Positions 14,301-27,600 of a DNA stretch of 64,000 bases are shown in pieces; the stretch's first letter is position 1; every line of letters starts with the position of its first letter. The DNA is taken from contig OX345636.1 of NCBI GenBank assembly GCA_947044365.1, positions 32,376,712-32,440,711 on the forward strand. The letters are read 5' to 3'. The position numbers and the translations under genes are program-made. The notes under the pieces were generated by a model that was not told the origin of the DNA, did not search any database, and worked only from the letters and a program-made list of their open reading frames with translations. Source of the stretch: Petrosia ficiformis (Eukaryota; Porifera; Demospongiae; Haplosclerida; Petrosiidae).

Positions 14301-17300
14301 GAACCGATTAATGATATTTGAAAATTATTATCTTATTATACTCAATAACACAAAACTTAATATATTAATATATTAGTTGTATCTTGGTTGAATATTATGT
14401 AAGCTCTTTTAAGAATTCAGGATTCCTGTTATTTCTGCAGCCTTGAACCCATTTTTAATGATGGAGTTGTTTGTTTTCAAGTAATCAAACAATTCTATGA
14501 GCCATTTTACTCCTAACGGTTTCATTGTAGAGAGTTTAAAATTGATGGCAACTTGACTGTCATTCTTAGACAATTTTTCCATGACTTGAGTTGAGTACCA
14601 TTCCATAAACTTCTGTCATAAGAAATCCTTCACTGCTTTATTGACACTCAAATCCATGGGCTGTAACCTGTCTGTACAATTTGCCGGAATTTTAACTACA
14701 AGGATACGATTCTTCTCAAGCATTTCATATATTGCGTCGGTGGTTTGTCCCTTGAAAACATCAAAAATTGCAAGGGCAGGATGATCATCTTGGAGATTTA
14801 ACTCCTTCCGTTTTTGACGTACATATGGGAAAATAATTAATTCTAGATACTCTTTCATCTTTAGTTCATTAGACCAGTGATTACTAGTACAAGTGACATG
14901 CCAATCTGATGGTATTCCATCATACTTCGGCAAGCATGCTTTTGTAGTACCCGAATAAATTAATTGGAATGGAAGAAGATTACCTGTTGGAGAACCACAT
15001 ATCACTGCCGTGATTTGTCTCTTGTCATCCATCCCAATTATTTCGACACGTTTACAGCCTTTTTCCTCCATCATCCATGTTGATCCTGGTACAACATGGA
15101 GACCGATTTGATCCCAATTCAGTATCAAATCGAATGGGATTTCCTCCATCATCACCACTGCCTCAATATCTAGCAAGAACTGCTCTTTTGCTTCCTCCAA
15201 AATTGGTCACAGCGATTTTTCTTGTTGACCCACCTCTTCTTTTGACAAATTTCATGCGATATAAGAGAGATCTGGCCCAATTCTTGGTGATTTCTATAGA
15301 TCCACCATTTTTGGACAGAAGCATGCGATTGCTCGATTCAACGATTGCAGTTCCAATTGCCATGGTTAATGGTATAGTGACAACTCCTCCCTCATCACGT
15401 AAAGCCCTTATGTACCCTTGTACCTGTTTATCAAGCTCTTCTCCTAAGAGCAATGGGCGTCCTCTCTTTGCTGATGGCAAACTTTTTACACTCAGATCCA
15501 TTTCTCCTGCTTTCCTTTTCTTCTCGCATTCAAATTTGTACTTCTCAACCCAAGTGCGTACACTGCTTTCCTTTATAAGCATATCAAACTTCTTATTAAA
15601 GTGTCTTACAGCTGAACAGTTTCCATTTTCTACGGCATACTTTGTGATTTCAGCTTTTTGTTCTTCAGTAAGCTTCAGGTATGTTCCTCTCACCGCACGT
15701 TCTTTCTTCCTTAATTCTTCCACAACTTTGTTGGCAGCTATAATCGATACTGAGGGAACTATGGCGGATGTAGGCCCCTTTGGATCAGGTTAGTATTGGC
15801 TTTCAGCTCTCTTGAAATAACTGTAGATATTCGACATCTTCTCAGTTTTGTTTCACACGACAACACGTGGTAAGAAATGTAAATTTCAAGGGGTTAAATT
15901 TTCACAATGTTAAATTAACTCGCGAAAATCGCGAAATTTTGCACTCCCCTAAAATAACTGTGACTACGGTATCTTTCAATGACCACACACACATGTAATC
16001 ATGCATGTACACACATAAACATATTCATGCATACACTCACACACACATTTCTACACATGCAACACACACATGCACACATTCATTAATACATTCACACGTT
16101 TCATTCACATACACATACATGTATGTACACACACAAACATATGCATGTATGCAAATACTCACACACAAGCACATATATGTACACACGCACACCCACCCAC
16201 ACACTCACATGTACACACACACACACATGCACACACACACACTTGCACACATTTATACTCACGCATATGTACACATGAGTGCACACTCATGCAATCACAC
16301 ACACTTTTACACGTACATGCACATACATGCACATTCATACATACAATCATATACACATGCATGATTGACAAATAAACTATTTTGTTCTGTATTCACACAC
16401 TCACAGAGACATATGTACTCACATACATGTTTATACATCTATACACATGCAACACACATGCACATTCATTAAAACTCATAACACACAATCACACATGTAT
16501 ACAAGCATTCACATACACATACATGCACATGTATGTACACACACAAACATTCATGCATGCTCTCATATGTATGCAAATACTTATGCATACACATATACAC
16601 ACATACATGCATACACGCACATGTATACTCACACACACACTTATATGCTTACACGCGTGTGCACATAGACACATACACAGTCTCATACGCTCACATACAC
16701 ATTAATTTATGTACACATGTATTACACATACACTCACATGTAGTACCGGACATTATTAAGTTTACATACTGTGTCTGTACTTCCATTGACTGCAGTGTAC
16801 ATTGTGATTGAAGTACACTGTACTTCTAAAGTACTATACAGTATTACACCTTAGTACTATGCTATCAGATATAAATGTAAAGGAAATTCCCACATTACTA
16901 TGATTACAGTACAAAGTGGTACTATCACTTTATTAAAGTGTATCTCCCATATACTGTAGTATGTAAACTTAATAAAGTCCGGTACTGTACATGTACATAC
17001 ATATGTATACTTACATACACATACACACATGTACTCACACACATGTATGCTCACACATATGTTTACACACACACTTGCATAGTCATATATACACACACAC
17101 ATGTATTCTCATGTACGTACATTTTCACACATGTGCCATTATACACACACACTCACACAGACATATACATACACACACACACACAGTGTACAATAACACA
17201 CATCTACTCACTCATGTATATATAAACACACATGTTCACTCTCAGACTTACTGCAATGATTGAAGTGTGTAAATCCAAAGAAGATATTTATTACATTCCA

Positions 17301-20300
17301 ATTATAGCTTGTAGTGATCATATATCATGTGATTATTACAGGTTGTCATTAATATTCATTTAAGTGATATGGTCCCTAAATAGATAAACAGTATATCACA
17401 ATAATGAATAGTTTACATAGGCGTAGAAGACGGTCCGGCTTTGGCCGGACCAATATTTCCGATCCAAAATTGAAATTTAATCATAAGAAAATTATAAAAA
17501 TTGACAAAACATTTTGAAATTACGTAACCACACCTCCAATAAAATGGCACATCACAATCTTAGTAGAAAGTATGCAGAATCTTGGTGACAAAATTCAACC
17601 CTGAGATTTTCAGTATCCAAAGAGTCAAAAATTGTTTCTCAAGCATGATACTCATAGAGTCTGAGAGAGAACAGATTCTCTCTGTGTTAGAGATGACTAA
17701 ATCGCTGACTCAAAATTAATAATGCCAGCAATATAAATAATTAATTTTGCCCACACCTTTCATGAATAAATAATGACCGAAAAAATTTCCCACGCCCTCG
17801 GTGCGCCATTTTTTAGCCTGACCAATAAAAATTCCAGTCTACACCACTGGTTTATATTAATATACTCTCAATAGTAAACATATTTATATCAATTTCATGA
17901 TATTATAAGCATCATGATGAATATGATATATGTATACTTACACAAGTGATAATATAATATCATTAATTTGTGTATTGTTTATATTTCATATCATATAAAA
18001 CACAATAGTAATAACTGAATAATTATAAATTATTATATGAATGGATGGATAGATATGGACCTAGTTCCTTGAGAAATATTGAGTTTCTGTAAACCTTTAG
18101 ATTCTCTTAAGTGATTAATTAATATATTTTATAATATTACAATTTCAGTTTCATCTTTGTCATTGGTATGTAATTATAGGTGTATATATTTGTTGTATCT
18201 AAAGTATGTGTAGCTTTTCAATGCTTTATATGTCATGTAGTAATGAAATCATTTCATACTCTGTTATATTCTGTAGTATGGAATGAATGCTATTCACTGG
18301 GCTGCTAGTAATGGTCACAGTGAGACTGTAGACATGCTTATAAAAAGTGGAGTAAAACCAGATGCTATAGATAAGGTAAGTTTATTAATTTTGTGTAAAA
18401 TTAATTATGAAAATGTTGTTTTTATTTTGTATTAGTTTCATTCATTGTTTAATTCACTTCATATAAGTATAGTATTGTAGATATATTACCCTATCTAATA
18501 CTTATAATAATACTTATATCTAAGGGTAAAGTATTTATTATTTTCAAGGTAGTTCCATTTCATATAAATCCATAATACAGTATATTATAGTGTGTAACAT
18601 GTTTAGAATATAGTTACTATTTTATGGTAAAGAAGACCTAATAAGAAAGAATACTTCATTAGTAGACAGAAAGTAGTAAGACAAGTGTTAATGGACAGCA
18701 CACATAAATTAGTGATTTTCTCAGTTTGATGACTTATAAACTACGAGAGTCGTCGGGACGGGACCCTCGCCTACATGGCAAAGTAACACAAAGCACTACA
18801 ATTTGTTTTCAAAATATAGTGAAGTTTGTGAATGAAACAAGCAAAACTTTTGTTACATGGAATAGAAATATAAAGTTATGGGCATTAATTAAAACTGTTA
18901 TAACTTTATATCCTAAAAGACAAAATAAGGATATCAACGAAAGAAATGTATAATTTGTATATAATTATACCTTACATCTAATTCTTAAACAATGAAGAAG
19001 TTCTCGAGTCTACCTCTAAAGTCTCTGTGCGAAAACGTATTGAATCACCTCTACCACGTGTTTAGTACATGACGCATGCACGCACATACCTGTAGGCTGA
19101 GCTAGGTAGCTTCTTTCTTGCATCAATGGTGGTGTAGTAGCAACCATTACCTCGATTGTTTTTGGTTTGAAGTGTTTCTTGGCTAGCGACAGCCGTGAAA
19201 CAGGATCACTTGTGTTTTGTGTGTCCATATTTACTCTCGTTATCGCCCTCGTTTCATCTTAAAGTTGTGAAACTGTAACTGTGAATTATAAAAATTGTCA
19301 AAACTTTAGAACCAAAAGGTTTTAGAAGAGTTCCTACGTTATTTTTTTCCTTGTATAATTTGAAGTCTACCAGTACCCCGTTTGAATTGTCAATGTTTTT
19401 ATTTTTCCAGAAAAAGTGCTAACACACAGACAGACAGACAGACACACAGACAAACAATTACTGTACCCTGCCGCCTACGCTACGCGGCGAGGGTAATAAC
19501 ATTATTCAGACTAGCACAAACTTTGTTTCTTTTCATTGTATGAATTTCCATACTAACTTTACAAATAGATTTCTATTGGATTTAGAAATGTCTAATTGAC
19601 CAATCAGATTGGAGCATGTTTTGTAAACTATAATCTTTTATTCAATGTTAGATATAATGTTTAATTGTGTGTTTGAATAATAATAAAGTCTATTGTATTT
19701 AGTTCATGAATTGTTCATATTAGTGTATCATATCAAACATGATACTGATGATATCATATAATAGCTGTGGTAATTATATTTTGTATCTATGGTACTGAGT
19801 GATCTTTTATTAGCTTTTATAAGTCCATTGATACAAACACTACTAATAATATGATATATCAGTTGTAAAATATATGCTTTTCATATCTAGAGTAGATTTG
19901 ATAATGATGTTGTCTCTATGATGAGCAATCCTGTTTATATTAGATAATTTCAGAACTCTTCTTTCATGAATAGTATCTCAAATATCAAAAATTGATTTAT
20001 AGTTTATTGTAATTAGGTATTTAGTACTCTTGAGAAAACGTGAAAGCACTCTTCCAGTATATTGCCTAAATTGCAACATGAAGCCACATCATAAATACAT
20101 GTATTAATTTCTTTAATATACACAATAATCAATGTTTGACTGATTTATTGTATGATATTTTATAAATGTGTATTGTGTAATTATCATACAGTACACATGT
20201 ACTGATACTAGAAATAAATTCATTTGATTCACTTAATGATCATAATAGGAAACAATAGATTACAATCAATTATCTTACCTCACTAGTAAGGGATTATATA

Positions 20301-23300
20301 TGGAAATAGCAATAATTAAATTCCAATAGTTTTATAAATATGCTCAAACAATGTGTATTTTAACAAACAAAATGTTATAATTATACACTAATTTGATAGT
20401 ATAAGGAAACAGACTATGTAGCAGAAGGTCCTGGGTTCAATTCCTAGTCAGATTCCAGTTTTCCTTAGTTTATAATTCTCTCGTGCCTGCATATCATAAA
20501 TATTGTAATATTTGTATATCTACAGACATGTAGACTACATTACAAATTTTATAGTATAATTATAATGATGTAAGGATCATGATTAAATATTAATGTGCAT
20601 AATAATCATTGTAATTAATTACTAACCAAATCAATTAAATACCTACAAATAAATATATATAATTATCAGGAATGTTGTAATTACATTTGCAAATGTAATC
20701 ATTACAACTCAATTACTTTGTGAAATTTCTTGTAATGATTACAATTGCAATTACTAATTGATTTTAGTGGCAAAAATTGTTATTATTACTTTTAAAATGT
20801 AATCAATTACTAACAATTACAAAAAAAATTTACAATGTAGAATTCTAGATCATGTGTTCATTAACTTTTTAAAACACAAGGTTCTCAAAGTTATTTGGTA
20901 GCAAACACTTCATTGAGCATGTATGCACATAACACACAAATCAATTACAATTACAATATTTAAATTACAATTCCAATTACTTCACCTTAAAATATCTCAA
21001 TTTCAACTACCATTACAATTACTTGGGGAAACGTAATTAATTGTAATCAATTACAATTAATAATCACAATTACAACATCCCTGATAATTATGTTGTACTC
21101 TAGTCAGTCATATTGATAAATACATGTTTCATTATTCATACAAGTCATATGTACTTATACACTGCAAAAACATAATTGTTAAAATAACTATTTTATCTGT
21201 TAGTACAGTTACAAGGATTTAACAATTAGTCAGTTATTCAGGTTGTTATGGATTCACACATGATAATTCTATAGCTACTTTGTACTGATTATAATCAATT
21301 AGTTGAAGCAATATAAGTTTAGGGTGCTGTCTATTCACATTAATTTTCATACCAAGAATTTACTTATTTACCATTCAGAGTGATTTTATCTGGCAGTGTT
21401 TGGCCAACAAAATGATTTGGAAACCGGCAAAAACATAATTTAATTTATTCTAATGTTCATTTTTATGCTTAGTACACATAATGTGATAGTAATATCATGC
21501 AGGTAGTCATAAACACACTACATTGAAATTAGTGTTGTTTTTGTTATCTATAACTATAATTAAAACCCCTTACAGTAAGGCCTTTTGACTTTTAGTTAAC
21601 TAAACTATAACAATAGTACATAACATGATAGTATTTGTAAGACAATGATAATTCATTATACATATCATGTATAATGACTTACTATTATTTATAATACTAT
21701 CATGATTATGTAACTATTGTTCTTCTACTTGTAAAGTTGTACTATTATAGTTTGTGTATATAACAAGATGTTATAATATTGTGTGTATTGATTGATTACT
21801 GTACATGTCATGTTGAGTGTATACATGAATGTGTATAATTACACACATGTCCTGCTGGAATATAATCATTTTGAGCTTTGTAGTATTGTATTTTATATTT
21901 ATACTGTTTACTCAACAATGATAGACAGTAAATCATAGATGATATTGTTAATGATTTTTATCCACTATATTCTAAATTTTCACTAAATTCTTTCAGAAAG
22001 TCATTTGCTATTCTTTTTGTTTGATACAATCTACAGTATAAATCAATAAAAAGTTAACGTTTCGTCTTTGCAGTATGAATGATTACGAAACAGACCATAC
22101 CATTTTATTAAAGTTGCGTAAAAAAACTTTATTTGTGTTTAAACATTTAATGAAAAACAATGCTAAAAAGTGGGTGTGGCAAACAAGCCAAATGGCCAAG
22201 ATTTTATTGTTAGATTCTCTCAGAAGAATTCAGATCTAAACAAAGTTGATATTCCAGAAGGTTAAGGCTCTGTACAACTTTGCCTGCAGTCACAGGTCTT
22301 TGTTCCCTGTAAAACTAGCAAAACGATTGTCTTGACAAAGATTGGCGTGACCAATAAAAACGGTCAAGTTTTATCAGATTCTCCTACCTTCATAGATGTT
22401 AGGAACAGCTTGAAGCTTTCTTCGAAGTTAGCATAAAGACTGGTGAATATGTAGACAACTCCTACAGTTCAGTTTTACAGACAAAAAGCTTCAGTTTTCT
22501 TGGTGAATACTTGATGGTCAATTTTTCCTTTATATAAACCATTTATTTACCATTCAAACTGCATTTTGTCCATGATTTTGCATACTATAGAATGTAGAAT
22601 ATGTGTAGTACAAAAACGGAACATTAACTTTTTTTTTACATATACTGTATAAATGGTTGCTTTGATATTGGAAAGTTTGTTTATTGATCATGTAGATTAA
22701 AGTCACTAGTACTACTATTATACTTCAACAGCACTATTCAATAACAAGTATTTGAAATTGTAATTATTGTATAAGTAATAAATCACTGTCTGATAGTAGG
22801 AGTACCTTGCTAGATATCAGAATGTCGTGGGTTGAATCCTTATTTGGGATGCTGACTTTAGTTCCATTTGTGTCTGTGGAATGCAATTAAGTTTGAGGTA
22901 TGGTACTTGACGTTTTACTTATGATTATAATTGTATATTCATAATTATATAACCCCTGTAATATAAACTATATAATTATAATTGAAGCTGAAAATAATTT
23001 TCAAATAATAATTTCTGAACAATGGTCGACTGAACTTGTCAATTACATCCTCTACTACTGTCTACTCACTTGATATAATAATCATTGTACTTTACTTCAA
23101 TGTAATATTCATAGTTTAAGCTGAATAAAATGAACTCATATACTGACATGCACACACACATATGTTTCTGCACGCATATATGCACATACAGAAATGCTCA
23201 CAGAAATAACACACACACACATGCACAGTGTATTGTACTGTACTGTATTCTTGTAGTAACTCGAGGTATTTTATGTATGACTTCCAATATATATTCAATA

Positions 23301-24640
23301 ACAATGATAATAGTGAACTTAACAACAACTGACAATAACTGACTTATAGAACTTAAAAACACCTACATAACACATGGAGAACACATGCAATAGACATGCT
23401 AGAGAATATTCTAGACTAATACACAATGAGTCAATACTGTTAAATATAACACTATATTGCATAATAATTATAACACTAACTATAGTCCATACAGTTACCA
23501 CAATTCTTAAAAATAGATTTTTAACTAGATTTAATCTCACATTTACACAAGCTGAACTAAACACTTGACATTTGACCGGAAGTGTAATTAGTCTATCTAG
23601 ACCTAGCATATGCTGACCTTTAAAGCTCATGGCACAAACTATATATAGTTAGAAGCTACTACAAAGAACCCACCAGCCAGCCTAACTTGTAAGCATTGAA
23701 AGAATGATGTATGTGCTTGTGTTAACAAAATATATGAGTATGTGTGCAGTGAAAAAATAAAATAATAATAATATTAATAGTTACAATCTTAGTCTACCAG
23801 ACTGTAGCAAGCCATGAGTTAGGAGATTAAAGAGTCTGAAACTTTATAGTTATGTAATGACCGGATAGTGGAGCTCCCCTGATGACCGGATAAAATATTT
23901 ATAAATACAAATAAGCCTACCCATGTAGTCAGAGAGTGTATTCCTACATAAGATAAACATATTACCTTAAAAAGTATGTATATATATATTAGACAAAGCT
24001 GGGGAAGCAGGGCGCTTCACCCCGCTATTTTCCAAACAACCTGCTATGCAACCTGCTTTAAAAATCAAATTAACTTAAAAAAAGTAAGTATGTAATAAAA
24101 TATGTAATAAAATATATTTGCTTAAAATTAATACAAGTATGTAATGAAAAGACAATGTGTGTGTAAATATGTGTGTTTCTGATACATGTTGATTTATCTG
24201 CTTGTGTATTCAGTCATGAGTATGTGTTGAGTGTTTATATGTGTATGTTTTATGTGTTAATGAAAAAATAATTACAAGTATTTGTAATTATCTTTATAAA
24301 TCTTTATATCTTTATATGTGTAGAAACTTGTGTATTTAAAAGGTGACAAAATAATTATATTTAATGAGAGCTGTTGTAGTTCACAATTAGTCCAGACAAT
24401 ATATCAAACCATAATTATAATTTTGTTTATATTACTACACAAATTACAAAATCAATTCATAACTAGTATCAAGTATACAAATATATATATTCCTCTATCA
24501 TCTTCTCTTGACAGTGATAAATTATTTGTAAAAACAAATAAATATTACAACTCTTTGGAGTGATGGAAGTAGTTTGTATTGATCAAAAATAAATACCCTT
24601 ACACACACACAGTCACACACACACACACAGTCACACACAG

Positions 24641-24683
<43 letters not shown>

Positions 24684-27600
24684 CAACAGGGATGGGTGAT
24701 AATGAGAAAACATGATACAATTGTCATAATATATGAAAAAATAATTATCATAATAATTATGAAGTCCAATAGTATAGTAGTATCAATACATGTCTTTTCA
24801 AACTAGTATTAATAGACAATGTAATACTGTATACTGTTTACAATTGCAACAGACACAAGTAGAGACTACAACATAGTACTAGACACAAATCTACTATATT
24901 ATTTCATTTTCATGTTTTCCATATAATATTATTACTATTATATGTTAGCTTACCAGAAGTATGTCTAAATGTAAAACTATATATTTGATTTTACCAGTTT
25001 AATGGGTGCTTTTTAAACTTGTGTAATTATTATAGTTATACTGTACAAGATTGCAGTTTTGCACTACACATTTAAATATGTGTTGTATCTCTTTTTCATA
25101 GGATGGAGAGACAGCATTACATCGTGCTGCATACTGTGGACATGAAGAAACAGTAAAACTTCTTATTGCAAAGGGAGCAAGTCTAAATATCCAAAATAAG
25201 GTTAGTAAACATTCTCATAATTAATGAACTGTTTCTTTACTTCTAATAATCATGTCCGTCATTATGATAATCATAATTATATTTGAATTTCCAACGATTA
25301 GTAAAGACTGAATTATGTTTCTAATAGTATAACAAGTACATCATGTGTTATGATGTGTAAACTAACTGAAATAGAATACAAAATATTCCTTACAAACATC
25401 TTCCCTACAAACATTAGTTTGATGTCTTTCAAGTAAATCATTTTAATTCAGCAATTGGGTGTAATTATAATAAATATTTAATCTTTTAAATCCCATAATT
25501 GGAGTCGGCGTGTTGGTTTACATCACCAAATTTAATTAAGAAATGTGTGGGCAGAGCATCTAGTAACTCACATTTACAGCTCCTATAACTCAAATGTTTT
25601 AAGGCTCAGAATTCTAACTTGATTTGCTGCAGAGAAGAGGTATTAAGAAATCCACAGATGTAAAATGTATTCTTCATTATCACCAGGAAGACTGTAAGGC
25701 AAGTGCTTCAAAGTTTAGCAGTTTATGGATAACGCCCAATTCTATACTCGCCTGTATAAGTTCCACTTTTTAAACAAGACTGAGTTTTAACTTACTTGGT
25801 TTGACAGAAGACCGTCTAAGAAAGCCATAGATACCAAAATTACGCTTTGTTAGCAACAAGAAAGTATCTAAGCGAGCATTTAAAAATGATTTTGTCAGTG
25901 GCAACACCCACACTTAGCAACTTCATCAGTTCCTCTGCTTGAATCCCTTGGCTTGTAGCCTCAATATTAGCACTCTCTTATAGCAGACTACCTTGTGTAA
26001 AAATGTGTTAGAAAAATATCAAAAGACCTCTATAGTGCACACACAAATGCAAGGTGTGGTATAATTATGCAAACATGCACTTATGGTAATGTTGTGAGTT
26101 GTGACACTAAATAATTCCACAATAATGCGCTTATGGGGTTTAAAGGGTTAACCATTCCCTTTGTCTAGAGGATTGAAACTAATTCTATTACTGAAACTAT
26201 TTATCATTTATTTATGTCAAAAATTCTGTTTGTGAATAGGTTTCAAATCTGTATCAGTTGTTCATAGCTTTATTACTAAACATTTTTAAATATCTTTCAA
26301 TGAATTCCAATCATTCTTTGTATCAGTTGAACCAGAATAATGAATCAAGTTTCAGTTACTTACACTTCTAATATTATCATAATTATAAATTTTTTTAAAA
26401 TGGGCATGTGAAACGCTCTTTTACTAAATATTATTATTTTACAGGAAGGAAATACTCCTATTGATGAAGCAAAAAAGCGAAACAAACGAAAGTGTGTTAA
26501 TATTCTAGAGACAGCTATGGTATGTTATTTTAGTATTATAATTCAACAATGTCTTGTTCCTTTTTATATTCACATTATCTGTTAATAAATTAATGACTTT
26601 GAAATGATTAATATCTTAAATTAGTTAGGTTTGAAATGTTGTGTATTCCAGTAGAAGAATGTTCTATTAATAATATAATTACACTTTATTTTTGAAAGGA
26701 TTTTTTTCTGAAACTACTTTTTTATGTTGCTTACAATTTTATATTTGAATAGGAACTTTTGAAGCCATTGCTTATCAGTAACTACAACAATATGTTTCTG
26801 AATGCCTTCCCTATTTTGACACAAATATCTACAGCTTCATTACAAGTATTAATTTACCAGATAATACAACTTTAAACTGTTAATATTAGATATAACAAAC
26901 AATTCCTTAACAGTAATAGTATAATAATAATAATACTCATACTAATAATAATTAAGTAGAATATAATTATAGTGATATAATTACAATTATATTATTTCTG
27001 GTAGTCCAAACAGTCAGAACCTATGAAAGTCAAGCCTACACAAAATGTTTCAGTAGAAGAACAAGGTGAAAATATTTTCTATTATGATTAGTGATTTCAT
27101 AATCATGTATTTATATGGTCATGACTTCTATTATTAGTATTTGAAATACTTACCTCTCTGTCTGACGTTTACATTTTAACTTACAAAACAAAACAAAATA
27201 CCAGACATAGCATAGACAATTAATATTTGGCCATTTTGCAAGTAAATCGTTAGCTTAGTGTACTCTCTGGATGCTATCTCATGATTCAGATATGATATTG
27301 ATAATACAAACCTCAAACCCATACTGTATAATGTTACATATTCATTCATTAATGTTATTTGAATATCATTTATTACTAATTATATTTGGTAGATCATTTA
27401 AATGTTTTTCTTAATTTACACTGCAAAAATAGAATTGTTAAAATAACTATTTTATTGGTTAGTACAGTTGCAAGGATGTTTTAACAATTAGTCAGTTATT
27501 CAGATTGTTATGGATTCACACATGCTAATACCATAGCTACTTTGTACTAATTAACAGTAGTATACTGTCTACTCATATTTCATACCATACGTTCTCTGCT

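Noticed and set aside
15077..15793. 238-codon + strand ORF
   Set aside because: Antisense shadow of the pogo transposase, which has clear catalytic motifs on the - strand.
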